This document shows, piece after piece, positions 26,400 to 35,257 of a DNA stretch of 64,000 nt. Location: assembly GCF_014640075.1 (NCBI RefSeq), contig NZ_BMGG01000003.1:129866-193865 (forward strand). The letters are read 5' to 3'. This DNA is from Chelatococcus reniformis. GTDB taxonomy: Bacteria > Pseudomonadota > Alphaproteobacteria > Rhizobiales > Beijerinckiaceae. Both the position numbers and the translations under genes were made by a program. Positions within the stretch are counted from its first letter, which is position 1; the number at the start of each line of letters is the position of its first letter. A model generated the notes under the pieces. The model had not been told where the DNA came from. It saw nothing but the letters and a program-made list of their open reading frames with translations, and made no database searches.

Positions 26400-27602
26400 G
26401 TGACGACGATCCTACGACGCCTGTGGCTGGTGCTTGGCCTGATCGGCGCGTCCATGCTGCCAGCCGCAGCCGCCGACAATGCGGGCATCGCGGCGGGCGA
26501 GATTCGCCTCGGCAATCTGATGCCCTACAGCGGGCCTGCCTCCAGCTACAGCATCATCGGCAAGACCGAGGCGGCTTATTTCGCCATGGTCAACGACCGG
26601 GGCGGCATCAACGGCCGCAAGGTCAACTTCATCTCCTACGACGACGGCTACAGCCCGCCCAAGGCCATCGAACAGGCGCGCCGGCTGGTGGAGAGCGACG
26701 ACGTGCTGGCCATCTTCCAGCCGCTCGGTACGCCGTCCAACGCCGCCATTCAGAAATACATGAACGTGAAGAAGGTGCCGCAGCTCTTCGTCGGCAGCGG
26801 CGCCTCCCGCTTCAGCGACCCCAAGCATTTTCCGTGGACGGTCGGCTTCAACCCCACCTACGAGACGGAGACCGAGGTCTACGGCAAATACATCCTGGAG
26901 GCGCGGCCCGAGGCCAAGGTCGCCATCATCTACCAGAACGACGATTCAGGCCGCGATCAGATCAAGGGCCTGGAGCATGGCCTCGGGGCGAAGGCCGCCG
27001 CCATGATCGTCGCCAAGGCCTCCTATGAGCCGACCGATCCGGTGATCGACTCCCAGATCCTGACGCTGAAGGCCTCCGGGGCGGACGTGCTGGTGTCGCT
27101 GGGCACGCCGCGCGCCGGCTCGCAAACGATCCGCAAGGTGGCCGAGATCGGCTGGAAGCCGCTGTTCTTCGTCGGCAATCCACAGGCGAGCGTCGCCTCC
27201 GTGCTGGTCCCGGCCGGCCTCGATAACGCCAAGGGCGTCATCTCCTCGACCTCCATCAAGGACGTCACCGACCCCGCCTGGAAGGATGATGCCGACGTCG
27301 CCGCCTTCCGCGCCTTCATGGCCCGTTACTATCCCGACGGCGATGCCAACAACGGCAGCACCGCCTATGGCTATGTCGCGGCTCAGGTCATGACGGAGGC
27401 GCTGCGGCGCTGCGGCGACGACCTGTCGCGCGAGAACGTGCTGCGCCAGGCGACGACGCTCACCCGTTACGCGCCGGCCCTCATCCTACCCGGCATCACC
27501 GTCAACACCTCGCCGACGAACTATTCGCCGCTGCGGCAGCTGCAGCTCATCCGCTTCGACGGCGAGCGCTGGCAGCTCTTCGGCCCGGTGATCTCGGACT
27601 GA
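26400..27602 (+). CDS. ABC transporter substrate-binding protein, LivK/branched-chain amino acid type (orphan)
   Basis: 400 residues from a GTG at 26400 (the overlapping ATG at 26398 is followed by a stop, TGA). The signal peptide at about 1-25 (TILRRLWLVLGLIGASMLPA) ends near AAADN. The body is a type I periplasmic binding fold: LGNLMPYSGPASSYSIIGKT at about 39, then INGRKVNFISYDDGYSPPKA. It has no permease or ATPase genes beside it. It is a close paralogue of those at 33842 and 49429. An FNR/FixK-like box lies 90 bp upstream. The ligand is unknown; family members bind amino acids, amides or aromatic acids. Confidence 0.9.
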   Translation: MTTILRRLWLVLGLIGASMLPAAAADNAGIAAGEIRLGNLMPYSGPASSYSIIGKTEAAYFAMVNDRGGINGRKVNFISYDDGYSPPKAIEQARRLVESDDVLAIFQPLGTPSNAAIQKYMNVKKVPQLFVGSGASRFSDPKHFPWTVGFNPTYETETEVYGKYILEARPEAKVAIIYQNDDSGRDQIKGLEHGLGAKAAAMIVAKASYEPTDPVIDSQILTLKASGADVLVSLGTPRAGSQTIRKVAEIGWKPLFFVGNPQASVASVLVPAGLDNAKGVISSTSIKDVTDPAWKDDADVAAFRAFMARYYPDGDANNGSTAYGYVAAQVMTEALRRCGDDLSRENVLRQATTLTRYAPALILPGITVNTSPTNYSPLRQLQLIRFDGERWQLFGPVISD

Positions 27603-27653
27603 GGCGGGCCCAGCCTCCGTGCTGGCCGCGGCTGAAGCCGCCGCCCCACCAGG

Positions 27654-27696
27654 GCATTTCCCGATCAGATGGAGTCATCTGATCGGTTAGAAATGC
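27654..27696. repeat. nested hairpin element (GCATTTC...GAAATGC)
   Basis: Outer arms GCATTTC (27654-27660) and GAAATGC (27690-27696) enclose a perfect inner stem CCGATCAGATG (27661-27671)/CATCTGATCGG (27676-27686) with a 4-base loop. It starts 51 bp after the binding protein stop, so it can serve as a terminator. Its outer GAGCATTTC/GAAATGCTC-like sequence is shared with the 102-bp elements at 15573 and 33485. Confidence 0.7.
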
Positions 27697-27725
27697 TCCA
27701 AGTCTTTGAATCTGGAGCGCTTCTC

Positions 27726-27753
27726 CTTGATCGGGTGGTTCCACCCGATCAAG
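27726..27753. terminator. strong hairpin, likely bidirectional terminator
   Basis: CTTGATCGGGTGG and CCACCCGATCAAG form a perfect 13-bp stem with a 2-nt centre, between convergent genes. No T-run follows. A degenerate relative is at 35113-35137. Confidence 0.6.
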
Positions 27754-27788
27754 AAGCGCACGAGCGGCCCGACCCAGACGCGTTGAAC

Positions 27789-27885
27789 GGATGGATGGTC
27801 GGGCCAAGCCCGACCATGACGGGGCGGCGACGGAAGCCATTTATTCTCAACGACATGGTCGGGCTTGACCCGACCATCCATCGAC
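27789..27885. repeat. paired REP-like element
   Basis: GGATGGATGGTCGGGCCAAG (27789-) and GACATGGTCGGGCTTGACCC with CGACCATCCATC (to 27885) are inverted copies about 40 bp apart, each an internal palindrome. The organisation is as in 4629-4719 and 63431-63522. Confidence 0.75.
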
Positions 27886-27943
27886 TTTGAAGACCCAAAC
27901 CCGTCGCCAGGGCCCAAATGGCCACGCTCTCCGCGCTGCGCCA

Positions 27944-29254
27944 CTAGTTCGAACGAGCCACCACCACCAGGCGCCGGACCTCGCCGCGGTGGTAAGCCTG
28001 CAGGAACTTGTTGTAGTCGCGGAACGACACGCAGCCGTTGGACTGGCCGTTCGGGCCCAGCATGTAGCTGTGCGCCAGCAGGCCGGCGCGGCCGTAGATG
28101 GCGCCGGCGCCGCCGACGGGCGTGAGCCGGATCGCCTGCACGCCGTGGAACAGCGACTCGCGCAGAGTCAAATCGTAGGTATGGGGCGGGGTTGCCCCCT
28201 TCATGCGGACGTGGACGTGGCGAGGATCGTCCATCTTCTCGCCCAGGCCTGAGTGCGCCTCGAGCCGCTCGCCATTGGGCATGTACACTGTCTTCGCCGC
28301 AATGTCGTAGATGGCGGTGCCACCGCCGGCCGAGCGCGGCGTGTCCGGGATGAGCTTGCTCATCGGGCTGGAAGCGCCGATCCCGCCGTCGTTTGGCGCC
28401 GCGTAGGCGAGTTGTGGCCCGCGGGCCTGCTGCTCTTGCTGCTGGCCAAAGCCGAACAGGCGCTGGAAGAGATTGCGGCTCTCGGGCGCCGGGGCGGCGG
28501 GCGCGATGGCGACCTGTGAGCGCCGCGGCAGGCGCCGATGGACCGTTCGCTGTTCCGTCGGCAGCACCGGCGTCGCGGCGACCTCCGGCCCGCCAAGGCC
28601 GCGCGGGCGCGGAACCGGCAGCGGAGCGCTGTCGGCGAGCCCGGGCCGCGACTCCGCCACCTCGGGACCAGCGTCGGCCGGGGCGGTGGCAACGGCAAAC
28701 GGCGCGACCGGCCTGAAGGTCGAGGCCAGCGGCGTGCTCTGGCCGAGTGCGGCCGGTGCAATGCCCAGCGAAAAGCCCGTGTCGAACAACGGACTGTTGG
28801 GGTCACCCTTCGTCATCACGCGCGCCGCCGCCGCGTAGGCCATGGCGACGCGGTCGGGGGCCGCACCCTCACTGGGCGGCGCAAGCGATGCGCGCGCGCG
28901 CTGATCCTGGGCAGGTGCTGCTGCCGCGGGATTGGAACCTTTGGCGGCCGGCGGCGTTTCGTTGCTCGGGACGGGTGCCGCGTCGATGGGCGAGGTGGTC
29001 GCGGCGGCCTTTGCAGGCGGCGGTACCGGAGCTTGAGACGGCGTCCCGATTCGTAGCGGCATGGTCATCGCCGATGCGATGATGGCCTTGGGTGTCAGAT
29101 CGGGAAGGAGCCCGAACTGCCAGGCGCCGGCGAGGCCGGCGCAGCCGAGGGCGACGCCGCCGAGGAAACACGGAAGGACGAGACTCCGCTGCCGGCGCCG
29201 GCTGCGGAGCTGGATAAACTCGTAGTCGTAATCTGCACCGACAGCGTAAGTCAT
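27944..29254 (-). CDS. DUF2778/Tlde1-like L,D-transpeptidase-fold protein with membrane anchor
   Basis: 436 residues from the ATG at 29254. A basic segment (LRSRRRQR) precedes a membrane helix at about 24-48 (LVLPCFLGGVALGCAGLAGA), then a long Ala/Pro-rich, low-complexity periplasmic linker to about residue 300. The C-terminal domain has the DUF2778 pattern: AIYDIAAKTVYMPNGERLEAHSGLG, a late His in LLAHSYMLGPNG, and the catalytic Cys in QSNGCVSFRDY. Members called Tlde1 are T6SS effectors that cut or exchange peptidoglycan cross-links. Here the N-terminal anchor and lack of T6SS genes suggest a cell-wall enzyme instead. Confidence 0.75.
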   Translation of the reverse strand: MTYAVGADYDYEFIQLRSRRRQRSLVLPCFLGGVALGCAGLAGAWQFGLLPDLTPKAIIASAMTMPLRIGTPSQAPVPPPAKAAATTSPIDAAPVPSNETPPAAKGSNPAAAAPAQDQRARASLAPPSEGAAPDRVAMAYAAAARVMTKGDPNSPLFDTGFSLGIAPAALGQSTPLASTFRPVAPFAVATAPADAGPEVAESRPGLADSAPLPVPRPRGLGGPEVAATPVLPTEQRTVHRRLPRRSQVAIAPAAPAPESRNLFQRLFGFGQQQEQQARGPQLAYAAPNDGGIGASSPMSKLIPDTPRSAGGGTAIYDIAAKTVYMPNGERLEAHSGLGEKMDDPRHVHVRMKGATPPHTYDLTLRESLFHGVQAIRLTPVGGAGAIYGRAGLLAHSYMLGPNGQSNGCVSFRDYNKFLQAYHRGEVRRLVVVARSN

Positions 29255-29725
29255 TGGTTGCGCTTTCGGAATAGCAACATATTGTCCGCTTCCTGCCCCA
29301 CGCTCCCCGCTGCTCGACCCCCGCGCACTTAGCCCTTTGGCCATGGCCCGAAGCCGGAGCGTCTCGCATGCCAGTTGCCTGTGGCAGGAGCCTCGCTCGA
29401 GCTTTCATTAGGGCTGAAGTAGGTTAATTGCCCATGAATCATGGCGAATTTTGTCGCTGGTCGCCCCGCGCCCAGGTCACGCCTTGCCGCGGCGATCAAA
29501 GCCGGGCTTGAGGAGGGCGTCAACCCATAGCGGAGAAGCCTCTCGCGGCCGGCGCCGCGGCGGCGGGAGCGAACCCCGCCGAATGCGCTCCTCCGCGCCC
29601 TTGTGGCTGCGCTTGGCGGGACACATCGTCACCTCGGAGAGGGAGTTGAATATCCTCTCGGAATGGACTGACGTAGCAAGAAAAACCTCCTATGCAATGA
29701 TGCGGGGCCATCGGGGCGCATCATC
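29255..29725. other. 471-bp divergent intergenic region, no convincing gene
   Basis: It separates the L,D-transpeptidase-like gene from the ChaC-like gene. A 29-codon ORF at 29451 (starting MANFVAGRP) has no clear ribosome site and no recognised family. A weak inverted repeat GAGAGG/CCTCTC lies at 29637-29659. Nothing else stands out. Confidence 0.4.
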
Positions 29726-30406
29726 GTGGACAAGCCTGCTCTCACCCGGGAACTGTTCGAGAGCGGCCTCATCGAGGAGATCGTCGCCCGTGACGCCCCG
29801 GCCCTGCGGCTGCTCAGCCCCGAGGAACGGGCGGCTTCGCTTCGCCGCATACTCGACGCCCGCCCGCCAGGCGACGCTTGGCTGTTCGGCTACGGCTCGC
29901 TGATCTGGAACCCGATGATCCGCACCGTCGAGCGCCGGACGGCACGCATTGCCGGCTGGCACCGTGCCTTTTGCCTGTCCACCACGGTCGGCCGGGGCTC
30001 GCCCGCCAATCCCGGCCTGGTCCTCGGCCTGGACGAGGGCGGCGACTGCACCGGCATCGCCTTCCGCCTCGCCGATGACGACTTGCAGGACGAGCTCGCC
30101 CTGCTGTGGAGGCGGGAGATGCTCGCCGGCGCCTATGTCCCCCGTTGGCTCGACGTGCACGACCCGGACGGTGTGCGCTTCGGCAGCGCCATCGCCTTCA
30201 CCATCGACCCGGCAGGGCACCACTACGCTGGCGGCCTGGCGCTCGACATCGTCATTCACCGGCTCGCGACGGCGTCGGGCGCACTCGGCAGCGCCGCCGA
30301 CTACCTCTTCAGGACGTGCGAGGGCCTGCGTGCCCACGGCGTATCGGACCCCGCCCTCGAAGGCCTGGCCGCCCGCGTGCGCGCTATGCAGATTGCGGGC
30401 GGCTGA
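29726..30406 (+). CDS. ChaC-type gamma-glutamylcyclotransferase
   Basis: 226 residues from a GTG at 29726; no ATG fits. The substrate loop is WLFGYGSLIWNPMI (about 52-65), and FCLSTTVGRGSPANPGLVLGLDEGG follows near 85, both ChaC signatures. The catalytic Glu is expected in LLWRREMLAGAYVPRWL near 130. It would release 5-oxoproline from glutathione or gamma-glutamyl peptides, in the cytoplasm. It is monocistronic. The ribosome site is weak (GGGGC). Confidence 0.86.
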   Translation: MDKPALTRELFESGLIEEIVARDAPALRLLSPEERAASLRRILDARPPGDAWLFGYGSLIWNPMIRTVERRTARIAGWHRAFCLSTTVGRGSPANPGLVLGLDEGGDCTGIAFRLADDDLQDELALLWRREMLAGAYVPRWLDVHDPDGVRFGSAIAFTIDPAGHHYAGGLALDIVIHRLATASGALGSAADYLFRTCEGLRAHGVSDPALEGLAARVRAMQIAGG

Positions 30407-30535
30407 CGGGGTGGTCCAGCCGCCTGCGCGGCGAGGCCGGCCACGCCCGCGGCAAGGCGCCCCATCGCCCGTCCTGTCACGCTAGCGTCATCGAACCGGT
30501 TGACGCCTTGCGACAATCATGAAGGCGGGGATTCC

Positions 30536-32893
30536 ATGGACTACTTCAGGCGGTTCACCTTCCTGTTCTCGACCCCCTCGTTCGACCCGGACGACCTTGA
30601 GGGCGTGCGCTTCAACCAGATCATCGCCGAAATCGAGCGCTCAGGTTTCGAGACGGTGCAGGCGCGCAAGCTCGAGGACGCCGAAATCGCGGTGCAGACC
30701 GACGCGGCCATCGGCTGCATGGTGGTCGACTGGGGCAAGAAAGGGCTGGAGGGCAAGACGGCGGCGCTCATCAACCTGATGCGCCGACGCGGCCTCGACT
30801 TCCCCATCATCCTGCTGATCCGCCGCAAGCGCTTCGAGGAGGTGCCGGTCGAGGTCCTCGACTTCATCGACGGCTATATCTTCCTCTCCGAGGAGACGCC
30901 GGCGTTCATCGCCAAGAACCTCATCAGCCGGCTCAAGCAGTATGCCGAGACGCTGAAGACGCCGTTCTTCGGCGCCCTCGTCGACTATGCCGAGGAGGGC
31001 AACCAGCTGTGGACCTGCCCGGGCCACAACGGCGGCATGTTCTACAGCCGCAGCCCGATCGGCCGCGTCTTCATGGAGCACCTGGGCGAGGCCGTGTTCC
31101 GCGACGACCTCGACAATTCCGTGCTCGATCTCGGCGACCTCCTGACCCATGAGGGGCCGGCGCTCGCGGCGCAGAAGGAGGCCGCCAAGATCTTCGGGGC
31201 GGAGAAGACCTATTTCGTCCTCAACGGCACCTCCACCTCCAACAAGGTGGCGCTCGGCGCGCTGGTGACCGACGGCGACCTCGTGCTGTTCGACCGCAAC
31301 AACCACAAGGCCGCGCACCACGGGGCGTTGCTGCTCGGCGGCGGTGTCCCGGTCTACCTGCCGACGGTGCGTAACGCCTGGGGGCTGATCGGCCCGATGC
31401 GGTGGAACGCCTTCGACGAGGGGGCGCTGCGCCAGCGCATCCGTACGCACCCGCTGGTGAACGATCCGGAGGCCTGGCGCCGGGATCGGCCGTTCCGCGT
31501 CGCCGTGGTGGAGCAGTGCACCTACGACGGCACCATCCACAGCGCCGAGATGATCCTGTCGAAGATCGGCCACCTCTGCGACTATATCGTCTTCGACGAG
31601 GCCTGGGCCGGCTTCATGAAGTTCCACCCGCTCTATGCCGGGCGCTTCGCCATGGGGCTCACCGGCCTCGGACCCGATGCTCCCGGTCTCATCGCCACCC
31701 AATCCACCCACAAGCAGCTGGCGAGTTTCTCGCAGGCCTCGCAGATTCACATCAAGGACAGCCACATCCGTGGCCAGAAACGGCGCGTGGAGCATCGGCG
31801 CTTCAACGAAAGCTTCATGCAGCACGCCTCCACGTCGCCCTTCTATCCGCTGTTCGCGTCCCTGGATGTGGGCGCGCAGATGATGAAGGGCCGCTCGGGC
31901 GAGGTATTGTGGGACGACACGATCCGGCTCGGCATCGAGCTGCGCAAGAAGATCCGCGCCGTCGCCCGCGAGTTCGAGGAGAAGGAGACACGGCCCGAGC
32001 GGCGCTGGTTCTTCGAGCCGTTCGTGCCCGATCGCGTCCAGATCCCCGACGCCGCCCGGCCGGGGGCCGTGCACGACGTCGCCTGGGAGGCCGTCGGCAC
32101 CGATCAGCTGGCCGCCGATCCGTCCTTCTGGGAGCTGAAGCCGGGAGCGGCCTGGCACGGCTTCGCCGACCTCGAGGCCGGCTTCGCCATGACCGATCCC
32201 AACAAGCTCACGCTGTTGACGCCGGGCTTTGACCGCACCACCGGCGGCTATGCCGCCCATGGCATCCCCGCGCCGGTCGTCGCCCAGTATCTGCGCGAGA
32301 ACCGGGTGGTGCCCGAGAAGAACGACTTGAACTCCCTGCTCTTCCTGCTGACGCCGGGGGTGGAGGCGAGCAAGGCCGGCACCCTGATCAGCGCGTTGAC
32401 CGCCTTCAAGCGGCTGCACGACGACAACGTGCCGCTGGAGGAGGCGATCCCCGAGTTCGCGCGCCGCCGCCCCGGCCGCTACGCGGGCGTGCACCTGCGC
32501 GACCTCTGCGCCGACATGCACGGCTTCTTCCGGGCTTCGGACGTCAGCGGGCTGCAGGCGCGGCAGTTCGCCCCCGAGCACCTGCCCGACATGGCCCTCA
32601 CGCCGCGCGACGCCGCGCGCGCGCTGGTGCGCAACGATGTCGACTACCTGCCCATCGACGCCATCGCCGGGCGTATCGCCACGACGCCCTTCGTGGTCTA
32701 TCCGCCGGGGATCGCGACGATCGTGCCGGGCGAGCGCCTGACCGAACGGGCGCAGCCGATGATCGACTACCTGAAGATGTTCGAGGCGAGCTTCAATGCC
32801 TTCCCCGGCTTCGAGGTGGAAGTCCAGGGCATCTACCGGGAGGTGGATGCGTCGGGACGCGTTCGGCTACATACTTACGTGGTCGCCGAATAG
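30536..32893 (+). CDS. Orn/Lys/Arg decarboxylase class I (PLP-dependent)
   Basis: 785 residues from the ATG at 30536. An N-terminal receiver-like wing domain spans about 1-130, then the PLP domain and the C-terminal domain. The PLP lysine is Lys393 in TQSTHKQLASFSQ, and the cofactor site VFDEAWAGFMKFHP is near 350. The length and domain order match the inducible acid-stress arginine or lysine decarboxylases. The exact amino acid cannot be read, though arginine decarboxylase (AdiA/SpeA-type) is the leading guess. It removes a proton per turnover and yields a polyamine precursor. A GNAT follows by 32 bp. No antiporter gene is adjacent. Confidence 0.88.
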   Translation: MDYFRRFTFLFSTPSFDPDDLEGVRFNQIIAEIERSGFETVQARKLEDAEIAVQTDAAIGCMVVDWGKKGLEGKTAALINLMRRRGLDFPIILLIRRKRFEEVPVEVLDFIDGYIFLSEETPAFIAKNLISRLKQYAETLKTPFFGALVDYAEEGNQLWTCPGHNGGMFYSRSPIGRVFMEHLGEAVFRDDLDNSVLDLGDLLTHEGPALAAQKEAAKIFGAEKTYFVLNGTSTSNKVALGALVTDGDLVLFDRNNHKAAHHGALLLGGGVPVYLPTVRNAWGLIGPMRWNAFDEGALRQRIRTHPLVNDPEAWRRDRPFRVAVVEQCTYDGTIHSAEMILSKIGHLCDYIVFDEAWAGFMKFHPLYAGRFAMGLTGLGPDAPGLIATQSTHKQLASFSQASQIHIKDSHIRGQKRRVEHRRFNESFMQHASTSPFYPLFASLDVGAQMMKGRSGEVLWDDTIRLGIELRKKIRAVAREFEEKETRPERRWFFEPFVPDRVQIPDAARPGAVHDVAWEAVGTDQLAADPSFWELKPGAAWHGFADLEAGFAMTDPNKLTLLTPGFDRTTGGYAAHGIPAPVVAQYLRENRVVPEKNDLNSLLFLLTPGVEASKAGTLISALTAFKRLHDDNVPLEEAIPEFARRRPGRYAGVHLRDLCADMHGFFRASDVSGLQARQFAPEHLPDMALTPRDAARALVRNDVDYLPIDAIAGRIATTPFVVYPPGIATIVPGERLTERAQPMIDYLKMFEASFNAFPGFEVEVQGIYREVDASGRVRLHTYVVAE

Positions 32894-32925
32894 GCCGGCG
32901 GCACGCCCGGGGGTCAGGGAGCGAC

Positions 32926-33486
32926 ATGGACGAGGAGCAGCCGGTGGTGGTCCGGCCGTCGCGTGACGGCGATGTGGAGGCGATGCTGGCGATCTACCGG
33001 CGCCATATCCGCCGGGGCGTCGAGGATGGGGTGGACGACAGCGGCACGCCCGAGCCCGACGATCTGCGCAACCGGCGCAAGAACCTGCGCAACCGGCGGT
33101 TCCCCCACCTGGTGGCGACACGCGGCGACCGGGTCGTCGGCTATGCCTACGTCGTGCTGTTCCGCAAGCGGCCGGCCTATCGCTTCACCGTCAAGCACTC
33201 GATCTACGTCCACCACGAGGAGATTGGCCGCGGCGTCGGCCGTCACCTGATGCAGGCGTTGATCGACGCCTGCGCAGCAACGGGCTTCCGCCAGATGATC
33301 GGCTACATCGACGCCGACAACACCGCCTCGCTCGCCCTGCACGACAAGTTCGGCTTCGATCGCGTCGGCCTGCTCAGGGGCGTCGGCTACAAATACGGCC
33401 GTTGGGCCGACAGCGTCATGGTGCAGCGCTCGCTCGCCGCCGGCACCACCACCCCGCCCCCGGCGGAGGGGCTTGGCGTGCGCTAA
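32926..33486 (+). CDS. GNAT family N-acetyltransferase (phosphinothricin-type)
   Basis: 186 residues; ATG at 32926 after GGGAGCGAC. The central motif A is HSIYVHHEEIGRGVGRHLMQALI, with the acetyl-CoA pyrophosphate loop IGRGVG near residue 105. LALHDKFGFDRVGLL near 145 is the conserved motif B, and GRWADSVMVQRSL near 165 is typical of phosphinothricin/methionine-sulfoximine acetyltransferases. It follows the decarboxylase closely and might acetylate its amine product, but the family also acts on amino acid analogues. The downstream 102-bp element probably ends the transcript. Confidence 0.84.
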   Translation: MDEEQPVVVRPSRDGDVEAMLAIYRRHIRRGVEDGVDDSGTPEPDDLRNRRKNLRNRRFPHLVATRGDRVVGYAYVVLFRKRPAYRFTVKHSIYVHHEEIGRGVGRHLMQALIDACAATGFRQMIGYIDADNTASLALHDKFGFDRVGLLRGVGYKYGRWADSVMVQRSLAAGTTTPPPAEGLGVR

Positions 33487-33587
33487 AGCGCTTTCGAGCG
33501 AAGTGGACGCCGGTTCGCGTGAAGGAAACGCAATAAATCAAATAGATAGAGCATTTCGGCGTTTCGAAGAAGCGCCGAAATGCTCTA
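33485..33587. repeat. ~102-bp dispersed intergenic element, copy 2
   Basis: AAAGCGCTTTCGAGCGAAGT at the 5' end, the same as copy 1 except at a few bases. It contains a perfect 14-bp stem, AGAGCATTTCGGCG (33548-33561) with CGCCGAAATGCTCT (33573-33586) and an 11-base loop. The element begins at the stop codon of the GNAT, so it may also serve as that gene's terminator. The gap around it, 33487-33841, holds nothing else recognised apart from an AT-richer promoter-like zone near 33700-33760. Confidence 0.8.
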
Positions 33588-33841
33588 TCGTGGCCGTTCA
33601 GCTTGCCGCTCCGCGAACGGTTCGTGATCCTCGGCTCACCCGTCCCATATCGTCGCAAGCGGGGCCTCGGCCGGTCTTGAGCTCGGCCGAACGACGATTG
33701 CTTTACAGTCAAAAAGCGTGCGCCCCCTATGTTAGTTACATCCGTAATCGACCTTGCGCCCAGGGGAGCGAGGCGTGAGGATCGGGGCGGGAGGCCAGGC
33801 GCCCGCCGGTCTCCGCAAAAAAGCATGCTAGGGAGATCGAA

Positions 33842-35065
33842 ATGCTCAGCCGATGGCTCACCGCGGCCCTGGCCGCCGCGCTTCCATGTCTGGCCTCCGC
33901 GACGGCCGTTGCGCAGAAGAAATACGATCCCGGCGCCAGCGACACGACGATCAAGATCGGCAACATCATGCCTTACAGCGGGCCGGCCTCAGCCTATGGC
34001 ACCATTGGCACAACCGAGGCAGCCTACTTCAGGAAGATCAATGACGAAGGCGGCATCAACGGCCGCAAGATCGAGTTCATCAGCTACGATGACGGCTACA
34101 GTCCGCCCAAAGCCGTCGAGCAGGTGCGCAAGCTGGTCGAGAACGACAACGTTCTGCTCGTTTTCAATCCGCTCGGCACGCCGTCGAACACGGCCATCCA
34201 GAAGTATCTGAACAGCAAGGCCGTCCCGCAGCTGTTCGTCGCCACCGGCGCCACCAAGTGGGGCGACCCCAAGAACAACCCCTGGACCATGGGCTACCAG
34301 CCGACCTACCAGGGCGAAGCCCGCATCTACGCGGCCTATATCCTCGCCAACAAGCCGGACGCGAAGATCGGCATCCTCTACCAGAACGACGATTTCGGTA
34401 AGGATTACCTGCAAGGCATGAAGGAGGGCCTGGGCGACAAGGCCGCGAGCATGATCATCGCGGAGGTGCCCTACGAAATCGCCTCCCCCACCATCGACAA
34501 CGAAATCCTCAAGCTCAAGGCGAGCGGCGCCGACGTGCTGTTCAATATCAGCACGCCGAAATTCGCCGCCCAGGGCATCCGCAAGATCTCCGAGGTCGGC
34601 TGGAAGCCGATGCACATCCTCGCCAACGTCTCGTCTTCGGTCGGCGCGGTGTTCAAGCCGGCGGGCTTCGAGAATGGCCAGGGTATCCTCAGCGCCACCT
34701 TCGGCAAGGATCCCACCGATCCGCAGTGGAAGGACGCGCCGGACGTGAAGGAGTGGGAGGCCTTCCTCGACAAGTACATGCCCGGCGTCGACAAGACCAA
34801 CGCCAACTATGTCTATGCCTATGGCGTGGCGCGCACCCTGGTGCAGGTGCTGAAGCAGGCGGGCGACGACCTGACGCGCGAGAACATCATGCGGCAGGCG
34901 GCGAACCTCAAGAACTTCGACCCGGGCCTGATGCTGCCAGGGATCACGGTCAACACCGGCCCCAGCGACTTCTATCCCCTCGAGCAGGAGCAGATGATGC
35001 GCTTCAAGGGCGACCGCTGGGAGATGTTCGGTCCGGTGATCAGCGGCGAGAAGAAGGGCAGCTAG
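33842..35065 (+). CDS. ABC transporter substrate-binding protein, LivK type (orphan)
   Basis: 407 residues. The signal peptide at about 1-23 (LSRWLTAALAAALPCLASAT) ends at AVAQ. IGNIMPYSGPASAYGTIGTT and FISYDDGYSPPKAVEQV repeat almost word for word in the paralogue at 26400. KWGDPKNNPWTMGYQPTYQG near 141 and MLPGITVNTGPSDFYPLEQE at the C-terminus also match. There is no adjacent permease or ATPase. The upstream gap of 355 bp contains the 102-bp element and promoter space. The ligand is unknown. Confidence 0.9.
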   Translation: MLSRWLTAALAAALPCLASATAVAQKKYDPGASDTTIKIGNIMPYSGPASAYGTIGTTEAAYFRKINDEGGINGRKIEFISYDDGYSPPKAVEQVRKLVENDNVLLVFNPLGTPSNTAIQKYLNSKAVPQLFVATGATKWGDPKNNPWTMGYQPTYQGEARIYAAYILANKPDAKIGILYQNDDFGKDYLQGMKEGLGDKAASMIIAEVPYEIASPTIDNEILKLKASGADVLFNISTPKFAAQGIRKISEVGWKPMHILANVSSSVGAVFKPAGFENGQGILSATFGKDPTDPQWKDAPDVKEWEAFLDKYMPGVDKTNANYVYAYGVARTLVQVLKQAGDDLTRENIMRQAANLKNFDPGLMLPGITVNTGPSDFYPLEQEQMMRFKGDRWEMFGPVISGEKKGS

Positions 35066-35112
35066 ATCCCCTGAGGGCGCCTCGGCGCGGGAGAACCTGC
35101 GGCGCTGCTCCT

Positions 35113-35137
35113 GCGATTGGGTGTTTCACCCGATCGC
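35113..35137. terminator. hairpin between convergent genes (degenerate relative of 27726-27753)
   Basis: GCGATTGGGTG (35113-35123) pairs with CACCCGATCGC (35127-35137) with one mismatch. It is located 48 bp after the binding protein stop and upstream (on the plus strand) of the convergent cdd end. At about 35196-35245 a further short element GAGCATGTTCTTACCCG... resembles known alphaproteobacterial intergenic repeats but has no obvious second copy in this window. Confidence 0.5.
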
Positions 35138-35257
35138 GAGAGAAGCGCTTTGGGGCGGGCTGATTCTTCTTTGAATTATCATCCCGCCTTAAGTCTTTGT
35201 TTTGAGCATGTTCTTACCCGAAAAACGGTGTCCACTTTTTGGGTCATGCGCTGGTCG

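Larger units (their letters stand above)
27603..27943. other. 341-bp convergent intergenic region filled by three palindromic elements
   Basis: No gene. It contains two hairpin elements (27654-27696 and 27726-27753) and a paired REP-like unit (27789-27885). Together they cover much of the gap between the convergent binding-protein and L,D-transpeptidase genes. Confidence 0.7.

Noticed and set aside
27726-27753. Possibility that the strong palindromes at 27654-27753 are attachment sites or IS ends
   Set aside because: No transposase or integrase lies nearby and no target duplication is seen. The hairpins fit terminators/dispersed repeats better.
28393-29082. Plus-strand ORFs opposite the L,D-transpeptidase linker
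   Set aside because: Arg-rich antisense readings of the Ala/Pro-rich linker, without starts or domains.
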